From NCBI RefSeq assembly GCF_041296385.1, contig NC_091020.1, positions 28,910,001-28,974,000 of the forward strand: DNA of 64,000 bases. The letters run 5' to 3'. The stretch comes from Aphelocoma coerulescens (taxonomy: Eukaryota; Chordata; Aves; Passeriformes; Corvidae). The notes beneath the pieces were generated by a model. That model was not told the origin of the DNA. It was given only the letters and a program-made list of their open reading frames with translations, and did not search any database. Each line of letters opens with the position of its first letter. Position 1 is the first letter of the stretch. This document shows, one piece after another, positions 50,191 through 60,348 of the stretch. The position numbers and the translations under genes are program-made.

Positions 50191-51156
50191 TGTCAGAAAT
50201 GCTTCTGCCTGAATTAGGGTGCAAATGAGGCCATATGCCAAAGTCAGTAGTATGGGTTTTATTTAACAGTAAATGAGAGAGAGAGAGAGAGATAGAGAGC
50301 TAGAAAGAGAAAAAAATAGAAAAGAGAGGGGTAGACAGAGAGTGACAGAGACAGATGAGAAAACCTCAGCACTCCGAGGACAATGGCATTGTGTTGATGC
50401 TCTCCATCAGGACTTCTTGGCCATAAAGGTTCCCTGAAAACATGGAGTTGAGGGGATTGACATACATTTGGGCCAGGTGGGAACGCCCAGGTAGCTGCCC
50501 GGGTGGGGGGCAAGTTTGACACAGTCTCTTGCAACAGACTCTGGATCTGTTGCATCCCTTTGCATCGCGTGCGCTGCTCTGCTGCAAGGCCTCAGCAATG
50601 AGTCTGGGGAGCGCTTTGGGGGTCTTTGATGGATTATGACGCCTGCTCGGCTGCCCCTCGTGTGAATTTCCCATGGATGTGGCCTTCCCAGGGTGGGGGG
50701 TTTTAGAGCTGAGCCAGTTTGTGTGAGGGAGGATGGGTGTTCAGTGCCTCTGACCAGAGGTTACGCCACAGCCCCAAAACTCTCCTCCTCCCTTCTTGGT
50801 TGTGAGGGAGCGTGTGCAAACCTGGCCTCAGCAGATGAGCCTGTGGGCTATGGCCTCCCCAGGCTGAATCCAGGCCAAGCTGATTTTCAGGACAGCTTCT
50901 GCGTTTGGCTTTCTTGTGGGTACATTCTCCTCCCTTAGCCTTGTTTCCTTGTCCCTAGACCAGAGGTAACTGAACAACTAATATCACCTTTGTGGTATCT
51001 CAAGTTCTGTTAGGCAGCTTAAGTCGCAGCCCAAAGCTGCAGTCAGGTGAAGGAGAGGTGGGCTTGGGTAGTCTCAGCCTCTTTATACAGTTTTGCCATA
51101 ATGTGCAAAACTCCTTCATAACAATGTTTAAGTCATGACCCATAACATTTCTGACA
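50191..51156 (-). mobile_element. Solo LTR, spacer 8 (upstream of gene 7)
   Basis: Same LTR, type-B markers, TATAAA at 51087-51082, with the TATGACGCCTG variant of spacer 7. Confidence 0.65.
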
Positions 51157-51261
51157 ATCCTGATGTGCCCAGAGCCCCTGTGAGGCTTTGGACACAGTGC
51201 CACGTGACACCTCAAGCCCCACACCGCACAGCCCTGGCTTTGGAGGTTGGGCTATGCAGGG

Positions 51262-51999
51262 CAGGAGGAACTGGCCAGATGGACGCAGCTGGGGAGCTGT
51301 GGCCAGTGGCTCCATGTCCAGGTGGAGGCTGGGGACGAGGGGTGTCCATCAGGGCTCTGGCCTTGGCCCTGGGGCTCTTGAATGGCTTCGCCAGTGACAC
51401 GGAGAGTGGACGGAGCTCCCCCTCAGCACGGGGTTTGCAGGGGACAGGAAGCTGAGTGGGGCAGGGGCTGAGGAGAAGGACTTGGGGGTGCTGATGGAGG
51501 AGAAGCTCAGCGTGAGCCAGCAATCTGTGCTGCCAGCCCAAAAAGGCACCCATGGGCTGAGCTGCGTGGAAAGGAGCAAAGAGCTGCAGGTCAAGGGAGG
51601 TAATTGTGGCCCTCTAGTCCATTTTTTGAGATCCCACGTGGAGCACACTAGATCTTTGTCTGGGGGCCCCCAGGATAGGAAGGGTTTGGACCTGCTTGAA
51701 TGAGTTCAGAGGAGAGCGACTGAGGTCCTCAGAGGGTTGGGGAACCTCTGCTTTGAAGACAGTCTGGACAGAGAATGTGTTCCAGAGAGAGATGCCTCTG
51801 CCTGAATTCAGGCGCAAATGAGACCATATGATGACAACATACGGATTTTATTTAATGTGGATTTTATTTAACAAGAAATGTGAAGGAGGAAGAAAAATAG
51901 GAGCTATTTCTTTCAGTCTCAGAGAGAGCAGAAGAGAATCTGTTGGAACTAGATGACCTTTGAGGTCCTTCCCAAACGAAACCATTCGGTGATGCTAGA
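51262..51999 (+). mobile_element. CR1 relic with LTR fragment, spacer 8
   Basis: CR1 reverse-transcriptase piece, opposite-strand LTR fragment (about 51786-51882) and CR1 tail (about 51940-51999). Confidence 0.75.
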
Positions 52000-52035
52000 G
52001 TATGTGTAGATGTGTATTTTAACTTGATATTGTTG

Positions 52036-52067
<32 letters not shown>

Positions 52068-52615
52068 ATTTTCTACTACTATTTCATCTTCATCTTCTTC
52101 TTCTTATCCCTATTCTTCTTCTTTTTCTTCTTAGTGTTTACTTCTACTATTTCTTCTTCTGTATCAACTTATCCTTAGTCCTTATTTTTATTCTTATCCT
52201 TATTTTTATTCTCATTCTTATTCTTCTTTCTCCTATTCTTGTTTAAATTGTTATTCCTTTTCCTATTCTTCTCCTTATTTATTTTTATTTTTCTTCTTAT
52301 TATTCTTATTCCTTTTCCTGTTCATATTCTTTTTCTCATTCTTATTCCTTTTTTTTCCAATTTTCTTATTCTAAAACCTTTAATTATTCCTATTCTTCTT
52401 CTTCTTTTTTCTTCTTCTATTCCTATTATTATTCTTACTCTTTTTTTCTTGTTCTTATGCTTAATTCTTTTTCTCGTTTACTACTACTATTTCTTCAACT
52501 TCTTCATCTTCTTTATATTATTACTAGTCCTATTTTTTCTTTTTGTGGGTTTTTTGTGTTTTGTGTTGTTTTTTGTTGGTTTTTTTTTTTTTTTTTCACT
52601 ACTGCTATTATTTCT
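52036..52615. repeat. (TAC)n and polypyrimidine tract, spacer 8 (1 bp shorter)
   Basis: Only the single T is lost, giving a 7106-bp unit. A G-to-T change near 52582 lengthens the T-run in this copy. Confidence 0.9.
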
Positions 52616-52747
52616 TAAAGCCAACTTCCCTCTGTTTTGGAAGAATTGTTTGGTGAAGTCGTGCAGTGGAGTCCTGGGAGCAACACCTCCTGTCTGTGGC
52701 CATTCCTCATGGATAAAATCCCAAAGGATCAGCATGTAGTCCTTTCA

Positions 52748-52998
52748 GGATGAGAGGAAATGGCCTTGGATTCCAGCAGGGGAGGTTCAGATTAAATATT
52801 CCAAACAACTTTTCCCTGACAAAGTGGTCAGGAATTGATTGCAAGAAGTTGCTCAGGGAGGTGGTAGAGTCACTGTCTCTGGAAGTGTTCAAGTATTGTC
52901 TGGATGTGGCACTTGGGGACATGGTTTCAGGGTGATGATGGTGGTGCCAGGCTGAGGGTGGGACTGGATGACTTTCAAGGTCTCTTCCCACGCTGATG
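52748..52998 (+). mobile_element. CR1 3' end fragment downstream of gene 8
   Basis: CR1 3' region with TGACAAAGTGG, the form shared with spacers 1 and 9. It lies 248 bp past the gene 8 stop. Confidence 0.85.
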
Positions 52999-53245
52999 AG
53001 CCTCTGGCCTTCACCGCTGAGCCACGTGGCACCGAGTGTCCCGCATGGATACTGGTTTGAGGCTGGCCACACGGGTAATATTTGCCCTTGGGGAGCGTGG
53101 CTTGGGATGCTCCCAAGCAGCCGGGGATTGCTGAGGCTGCAGGGACATGTCCAGGCAAAGGCAGCCCGTGTGGCTCCCCCAGGACGTAGGGCAGGCTGCC
53201 GGCCAGCTGCCGTGCAGGGGGCCCGGGCTGGCGCCGGCCGCAGCC

Positions 53246-56200
53246 CTAATCCTCGGGCTGTGGCGCCAGGCAGGGGCAGCGGAACAGGCTGCGCAGCATC
53301 CGCAGCGCCCGCCCGAGGCGGGAGGGGCGTTTCTTGCGGGGACCCAGCTGCTGGCTGAGGGCCTGGGCTCCCAGGAGGGGAGGCGAGGCACAGAGCGGCA
53401 CTTGGGGGCACGGCTCAGATGGCCCGTGCTCAACCCAGGCCTCGCGAGGGGCAGGCACTGGGAGCCTGCCTCCTGCCAAACCTCCCAGCTCTCTGTCTTC
53501 TTCACGGAGCTCCAGGAGGCTCACTCCATCCCACTCGTCCTCCTCCCGCGGCAAGGCCTTGTCCCCCACGTTCTGTTCCCAGCTGTCCTGCATCAGGTCG
53601 CGGTCACTGTCATTTTCCCAGCTGGACTGAGCTGAAGGTCTCTTGCCGTTCCCTTTGGAAAGCTCCTGGCCAACGGAGTCTTCCTCTTCAGAAAGCTCCT
53701 GGCCAATGGACTCTTCCCAATCAGACAGTTCTTGGTAGCTACCGACATCTCCATGGGACAGCTCATGTTCACTGTATTCCTCCCAGTGAGAGAAATTTTG
53801 GGAGCTACCGACTTGTCCTTGAGAAAGGCCTTGTTCTGTGCCTTCTTCCCAGTCAGAAACTTCTATGTAGCTGCTGGCTTCTCCTAGGGACAGCTCGTCC
53901 GCAGTGGATTCATCCCAGTCGGAGAGCTCGTGGTAGCTACCGGCTTCTTCTGGGGAGATCTCCTGCTCAATGCAGGCTTCCCCTTGGAGCCCTTCCTGGT
54001 CATTGGTGGTTTCTTCCAGGGACAGCTCGTCCCCCGTGGATTCATCCCAGTCGGAGAGCTCGTGGTAGCTACCGGCTTCTTCTGGGGAGATCTCCTGCTC
54101 AATGCAGGCTTCCCCTTGGAGCCCTTCCTGGTCATTGGTGGTTTCTTCCAGGGACAGCTCGTCCCCCGTGGATTCATCCCAGTCGGAGAGCTCGTGGTAG
54201 CTACCGGCTTCTTCTGGGGAGAGCTCCTGCTCAATGCAGGCTTCCCCTTGGAGCCCTTCCTGGTCATTGGTGGTTTCTTCCAGGGACAGCTCGTCCCCCG
54301 TGGATTCATCCCAGTCGGAGAGCTCGTGGTAGCTACCGGCTTCTTCTGGGGAGAGCTCCTGCTCAATGCAGGCTTCCCCTTGGAATACATTCTGGTCGTT
54401 TCTGGCTTCTTCCAGGGACAGCTCATCCCCAGTGGATTCATCCCAGTCGGAGAGCTCGTGGTAGCTACCGGCTTCTTCTGGGGAGAGCTCCTGCTCCATA
54501 CAGGCTTCCCCTTGGACCACATCCTGGTCGTTGCTGGCATATCCAGGGGACACATCCTGCTCAATGCAGGCTTCCCCTTGGAACACGTCTTGGTTGTTCC
54601 TGTCTTCTTCTTGGGACAGCTCCTGCTCAATGCAGGCTTCTCCTTGGAGCCCTTCCTGGTCGTTTCTGGCTTCTTCCAGGGACAGTTCCTGCTCAATGCA
54701 GGCTTCCCCTTGGAGCCCTTCCTGGTTATTGGTGGCTTCTTCCAGGGACAGTTCCTGCTCAATACAGGCTTCCCCTTGGACTGCATCCTGGTCGTTGCTG
54801 GCATATCCAGGGAACACGTCCTGCTCAATGCAGGCTTCCCCTTGGACCACATCCTGGTCGTTGCTGGCATATCCAGGGGACACATCCTGCTCAATGCAGG
54901 CTTCCCCTTGGAACACATCCTGGTTGTTCCTGTCTTCTTCTTGGGACAGCTCCTGCTCAATGCAGGCTTCCCCTTGGAACTCATCCTCGTCGTGGCCGGC
55001 ATATCCAGGGGGCAGCTCCTGCTCAATGCAGGCTTCCCCTTGGAACACATCCTGGTTGTTGCTGGCATGTCCAGGGGGCAGCTCCTGCTCAATGCAGGCT
55101 TCCTCTTGGAGCCCTTCCTGGTCGTTTCTGGCTTCTTCCAGGGTCAGTTCCTGCTCAATGCAGGCTTCTCCTTGGAGCCCTTTCTGGTCATTGGTGGCTT
55201 CTTCCAGGGACAGTTCCTGCTCAATGCAGGCTTCCTCTTGGAACACATCCTGGTTGTTGCTGGCATATCCTGGGGACAGCTCCTGCTTAATGCAGGCTTC
55301 CTTTTGGAGCCCTTTCTGGTCATTTCTGGCTTCTTCCAGGGTCAGTTCCTGCTCAATGCAGGCTTCCCCTTGGAATACATCTTGGTCGTTGCTGGCATGT
55401 CCAGGGGGTAGCTCCTGCTCAATGCAGGCTTCCCCTTGGAACGCATCCTGGCCATTGGTGGCTTCTTCTCGGGACAGCTCCTGCTCAATGCAGGCTTCCT
55501 CTTTGGAGCCTTCCTGGTCGTTGTTGGTTTCTCCTTGAGACAGCTCTGTGTGTTCCTCATCCTCGCACTGAGAAAGCTCAAGCTCCCCAGCCGAGTCCCT
55601 GTCCTCAGTCTCTTTGTCTGCCAGGAGTGAGCCCCTGTCTGCCTCCTCCTGCTGCTCACTGAGGGCTTGGGCTCCCAGTGGGCTGGGCGAGGGGCTGGCG
55701 GTGCAGCAGGGGCTGTGCAGGGCAGAGATGGGGCTCTGTCGCTTTTGTTCTGGAGCAGCCGCTTCTAGTTCTGCAGCCGTGCTTTGCTCCAGGTCCCTCT
55801 GTTCCTCTGGCTGCTGGATTGATGCCTGGACCTCAAGCACGGCCTCTCGCACCACCTCATGGCTGATGTGCCATGCCAAGTCCAGCAGAGCCTGGCTGTA
55901 GCCTGGGGGGCTGCGTGGAGCAGGGACTGGGCTCTCTGTCGCTGCCGATGGCACCTCCTCCCTGAGGCCAGGAGAACCTGGTGCCTTTTCCACCTCGGCA
56001 GGCAGAGGCTCGGGGGGCTGCTCCTCCTCAGCAGCTGCAGCTGGAGCAGCAGCGGCTGCCAGCTCATCGTCTGTGGGACTCGCTGGGGCAGGAGAGGCGC
56101 CGGGCAGCTCACGGGCTGCCTCTCCTGCCACCTGGGTGCTCACGCTGCTGGGAGAGGCGGGCCCCTCCTGGGCATCCTCATCCTTCTCTGGGTACGAGGG

Positions 56201-57142
56201 TTTGTCCCAGGTCTTGCAACTGACACCTTCTGCCCATTGGGGCAGCCCCTGGCTGCTGACACTTCCTTCCCACTGGGGCAGCTTTTGGTCACTCCTGTCT
56301 TTTTCCCACTGGGGTAGCTCCTGGACACTGTAGTCTTTTCCTTGTGATAAGTCCTGGTCCTTGTTGTCTGGCACTTGGGGCAACTCTGCGTGTCTCTTGT
56401 CTCCTTCCCATTGGTACGTGTGCAGGTGGCCTGGCATATCTTCTGCCAAAGGAGACAGTTCCTGGTGTCCCTCCCCTTCCCACTGGGACAGCTCTTGGCA
56501 TGACAGGTCTTCTTCCCACTGGGACAATTCTTGGCATATCTCATCCTCTTCCTCCCATGGGCACAGCTCCTGGACTGTCACGCTTTCTTCCCAGTTGTAC
56601 AGCTCTTGCTGTGTGCCACGCCCCCACTGGACTTTCTCGCCTACCTCCCTCTGATGCAAATCTTGGTGTGTCACAACTCCCCATGGGGAAACTTCCTGGG
56701 TCGTCTCTTCTTCTTGCCCTTGGTAAAACTCTTGGATTGTCACTTCTTCCCAGAGGCAAGGTTCTGGGCTGCTAATGCCTCCCCACTGGGAAAGCTCTTG
56801 ATCCGAGTCGTATTCCCACTCTTTGTCCATGTTGACAAAGGCCCCCTCCTCCTCAGCGTCCGACAGGGGCAGGCCTGAGCCGCCGCCTGCCCCCAGCCAC
56901 TGCCCACTGAGGGCCTGGTCTTGCAGCCAGCCGGGCAAGGGGCTGGGGTGCTGTGAGTTGGGCTTCACCTTGTCCTCCTTCGCGTCTGACGTTGTGCGGC
57001 GCACAGGGATCCCGGGAGCTGCTTCCTCCTGCGAGAGCGGCTCTGGCGGGACTGGGCTCCCCAGGGCTCTGCGTCCCTTAGATACCCCCTGGCAGGGCAG
57101 GGCGGGGCTCCACCGTGTCACAAAGGCCTCCGGGCACCACAA
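53246..57142 (-). CDS. Acidic 22-residue-repeat protein (copy 8)
   Basis: Complete 1298-codon frame. First ATG at 56830, possible acceptor near 57089, repeats at 53693-55540. Markers are Glu275, Ser546, Thr904, Gly936, Val1095 and Arg1281. In the 132-bp block region, repeats 18 and 20 end CIEQEL and repeat 22 ends CIEQEI, unlike any other copy, so the blocks appear shuffled. The basic tail has Arg1281 as in copies 1, 2 and 9. Function unknown. Confidence 0.72.
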   Translation of the reverse strand: MWCPEAFVTRWSPALPCQGVSKGRRALGSPVPPEPLSQEEAAPGIPVRRTTSDAKEDKVKPNSQHPSPLPGWLQDQALSGQWLGAGGGSGLPLSDAEEEGAFVNMDKEWEYDSDQELSQWGGISSPEPCLWEEVTIQEFYQGQEEETTQEVSPWGVVTHQDLHQREVGEKVQWGRGTQQELYNWEESVTVQELCPWEEEDEICQELSQWEEDLSCQELSQWEGEGHQELSPLAEDMPGHLHTYQWEGDKRHAELPQVPDNKDQDLSQGKDYSVQELPQWEKDRSDQKLPQWEGSVSSQGLPQWAEGVSCKTWDKPSYPEKDEDAQEGPASPSSVSTQVAGEAARELPGASPAPASPTDDELAAAAAPAAAAEEEQPPEPLPAEVEKAPGSPGLREEVPSAATESPVPAPRSPPGYSQALLDLAWHISHEVVREAVLEVQASIQQPEEQRDLEQSTAAELEAAAPEQKRQSPISALHSPCCTASPSPSPLGAQALSEQQEEADRGSLLADKETEDRDSAGELELSQCEDEEHTELSQGETNNDQEGSKEEACIEQELSREEATNGQDAFQGEACIEQELPPGHASNDQDVFQGEACIEQELTLEEARNDQKGLQKEACIKQELSPGYASNNQDVFQEEACIEQELSLEEATNDQKGLQGEACIEQELTLEEARNDQEGLQEEACIEQELPPGHASNNQDVFQGEACIEQELPPGYAGHDEDEFQGEACIEQELSQEEDRNNQDVFQGEACIEQDVSPGYASNDQDVVQGEACIEQDVFPGYASNDQDAVQGEACIEQELSLEEATNNQEGLQGEACIEQELSLEEARNDQEGLQGEACIEQELSQEEDRNNQDVFQGEACIEQDVSPGYASNDQDVVQGEACMEQELSPEEAGSYHELSDWDESTGDELSLEEARNDQNVFQGEACIEQELSPEEAGSYHELSDWDESTGDELSLEETTNDQEGLQGEACIEQELSPEEAGSYHELSDWDESTGDELSLEETTNDQEGLQGEACIEQEISPEEAGSYHELSDWDESTGDELSLEETTNDQEGLQGEACIEQEISPEEAGSYHELSDWDESTADELSLGEASSYIEVSDWEEGTEQGLSQGQVGSSQNFSHWEEYSEHELSHGDVGSYQELSDWEESIGQELSEEEDSVGQELSKGNGKRPSAQSSWENDSDRDLMQDSWEQNVGDKALPREEDEWDGVSLLELREEDRELGGLAGGRLPVPAPREAWVEHGPSEPCPQVPLCASPPLLGAQALSQQLGPRKKRPSRLGRALRMLRSLFRCPCLAPQPED

Positions 57143-57296
57143 TGTCCCGCATCATCCAGGGCCCTGACACAAGGCGCCTGTGTCACAAAGGGCCACACCT
57201 GGCACCCTTCTGACAGCTGAAGCCACTGGAAGGGGCATGGAGCAGCCCCCAGGCTTGCGGGCTTCTAGACCTTTCTTATGATGCCATCATTAAAAT

Positions 57297-58262
57297 TGTC
57301 AGAAATGCTTCTGCCTGAATTAGGGTGCAAATGAGGCCATATGCCAAAGTCAGTAGTATGGGTTTTATTTAACAGTAAATGAGAGAGAGAGAGAGAGATA
57401 GAGAGCTAGAAAGAGAAAAAAATAGAAAAGAGAGGGGTAGACAGAGAGTGACAGAGACAGATGAGAAAACCTCAGCACTCCGAGGACAATGGCATTGTGT
57501 TGATGCTCTCCATCAGGACTTCTTGGCCATAAAGGTTCCCTGAAAACATGGAGTTGAGGGGATTGACATACATTTGGGCCAGGTGGGAACGCCCAGGTAG
57601 CTGCCCGGGTGGGGGGCAAGTTTGACACAGTCTCTTGCAACAGACTCTGGATCTGTTGCATCCCTTTGCATCGCGTGCGCTGCTCTGCTGCAAGGCCTCA
57701 GCAATGAGTCTGGGGAGCGCTTTGGGGGTCTTTGATGGATTATGACACCTGCTCGGCTGCCCCTCGTGTGAATTTCCCATGGATGTGGCCTTCCCAGGGT
57801 GGGGGGTTTTAGAGCTGAGCCAGTTTGTGTGAGGGAGGATGGGTGTTCAGTGCCTCTGACCAGAGGTTACGCCACAGCCCCAAAACTCTCCTCCTCCCTT
57901 CTTGGTTGTGAGGGAGCGTGTGCAAACCTGGCCTCAGCAGATGAGCCTGTGGGCTATGGCCTCCCCAGGCTGAATCCAGGCCAAGCTGATTTTCAGGACA
58001 GCTTCTGCGTTTGGCTTTCTTGTGGGTACATTCTCCTCCCTTAGCCTTGTTTCCTTGTCCCTAGACCAGAGGTAACTGAACAACTAATATCACCTTTGTG
58101 GTATCTCAAGTTCTGTTAGGCAGCTTAAGTCGCAGCCCAAAGCTGCAGTCAGGTGAAGGAGAGGTGGGCTTGGGTAGTCTCAGCCTCTTTATACAGTTTT
58201 GCCATAATGTGCAAAACTCCTTCATAACAATGTTTAAGTCATGACCCATAACATTTCTGACA
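57297..58262 (-). mobile_element. Solo LTR, spacer 9 (upstream of gene 8)
   Basis: Same LTR, type-B markers, intact TGTCAGAAATG termini, TATAAA at 58193-58188. Confidence 0.65.
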
Positions 58263-58367
58263 ATCCTGATGTGCCCAGAGCCCCTGTGAGGCTTTGGACA
58301 CAGTGCCACGTGACACCTCAAGCCCCACACCGCACAGCCCTGGCTTTGGAGGTTGGGCTATGCAGGG

Positions 58368-59105
58368 CAGGAGGAACTGGCCAGATGGACGCAGCTGGGG
58401 AGCTGTGGCCAGTGGCTCCATGTCCAGGTGGAGGCTGGGGACGAGGGGTGTCCATCAGGGCTCTGGCCTTGGCCCTGGGGCTCTTGAATGGCTTCGCCAG
58501 TGACACGGAGAGTGGACGGAGCTCCCCCTCAGCACGGGGTTTGCAGGGGACAGGAAGCTGAGTGGGGCAGGGGCTGAGGAGAAGGACTTGGGGGTGCTGA
58601 TGGAGGAGAAGCTCAGCGTGAGCCAGCAATCTGTGCTGCCAGCCCAAAAAGGCACCCATGGGCTGAGCTGCGTGGAAAGGAGCAAAGAGCTGCAGGTCAA
58701 GGGAGGTAATTGTGGCCCTCTAGTCCATTTTTTGAGATCCCACGTGGAGCACACTAGATCTTTGTCTGGGGGCCCCCAGGATAGGAAGGGTTTGGACCTG
58801 CTTGAATGAGTTCAGAGGAGAGCGACTGAGGTCCTCAGAGGGTTGGGGAACCTCTGCTTTGAAGACAGTCTGGACAGAGAATGTGTTCCAGAGAGAGATG
58901 CCTCTGCCTGAATTCAGGCGCAAATGAGACCATATGATGACAACATACGGATTTTATTTAATGTGGATTTTATTTAACAAGAAATGTGAAGGAGGAAGAA
59001 AAATAGGAGCTATTTCTTTCAGTCTCAGAGAGAGCAGAAGAGAATCTGTTGGAACTAGATGACCTTTGAGGTCCTTCCCAAACGAAACCATTCGGTGATG
59101 CTAGA
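58368..59105 (+). mobile_element. CR1 relic with LTR fragment, spacer 9
   Basis: CR1 reverse-transcriptase piece, opposite-strand LTR fragment (about 58892-58988) and CR1 tail (about 59046-59105). Confidence 0.75.
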
Positions 59106-59141
59106 GTATGTGTAGATGTGTATTTTAACTTGATATTGTTG

Positions 59142-59173
<32 letters not shown>

Positions 59174-59718
59174 ATTTTCTACTACTATTTCATCTTCATC
59201 TTCTTCTTCTTATCCCTATTCTTCTTTTTCTTCTTAGTGTTTACTTCTACTATTTCTTCTTCTGTATCAACTTATCCTTAGTCCTTATTTTTATTCTTAT
59301 CCTTATTTTTATTCTCATTCTTATTCTTCTTTCTCCTATTCTTGTTTAAATTGTTATTCCTTTTCCTATTCTTCTCCTTATTTATTTTTATTTTTCTTCT
59401 TATTATTCTTATTCCTTTTCCTGTTCATATTCTTTTTCTCATTCTTATTCCTTTTTTTTCCAATTTTCTTATTCTAAAACCTTTAATTATTCCTATTCTT
59501 CTTCTTCTTTTTTCTTCTTCTATTCCTATTATTATTCTTACTCTTTTTTTCTTGTTCTTATGCTTAATTCTTTTTCTCGTTTACTACTACTATTTCTTCA
59601 ACTTCTTCATCTTCTTTATATTATTACTAGTCCTATTTTTTCTTTTTGTGGGTTTTTTGTGTTTTGTGTTGTTTTTTGTTGGTTTGTTTTTTTTTTTTTC
59701 ACTACTGCTATTATTTCT
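59142..59718. repeat. (TAC)n and polypyrimidine tract, spacer 9 (4 bp shorter)
   Basis: Carries the same TTC loss (near 59221) and T loss as spacer 7. Confidence 0.9.
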
Positions 59719-59850
59719 TAAAGCCAACTTCCCTCTGTTTTGGAAGAATTGTTTGGTGAAGTCGTGCAGTGGAGTCCTGGGAGCAACACCTCCTGTCTGT
59801 GGCCATTCCTCATGGATAAAATCCCAAAGGATCAGCATGTAGTCCTTTCA

Positions 59851-60101
59851 GGATGAGAGGAAATGGCCTTGGATTCCAGCAGGGGAGGTTCAGATTAAAT
59901 ATTCCAAACAACTTTTCCCTGACAAAGTGGTCAGGAATTGATTGCAAGAAGTTGCTCAGGGAGGTGGTAGAGTCACTGTCTCTGGAAGTGTTCAAGTATT
60001 GTCTGGATGTGGCACTTGGGGACATGGTTTCAGGGTGATGATGGTGGTGCCAGGCTGAGGGTGGGACTGGATGACTTTCAAGGTCTCTTCCCACGCTGAT
60101 G
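59851..60101 (+). mobile_element. CR1 3' end fragment downstream of gene 9
   Basis: CR1 3' region with TGACAAAGTGG, 248 bp past the gene 9 stop. Confidence 0.85.
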
Positions 60102-60348
60102 AGCCTCTGGCCTTCACCGCTGAGCCACGTGGCACCGAGTGTCCCGCATGGATACTGGTTTGAGGCTGGCCACACGGGTAATATTTGCCCTTGGGGAGCG
60201 TGGCTTGGGATGCTCCCAAGCAGCCGGGGATTGCTGAGGCTGCAGGGACATGTCCAGGCAAAGGCAGCCCGTGTGGCTCCCCCAGGACGTAGGGCAGGCT
60301 GCCGGCCAGCTGCCGTGCAGGGGGCCCGGGCTGGCGCCGGCCGCAGCC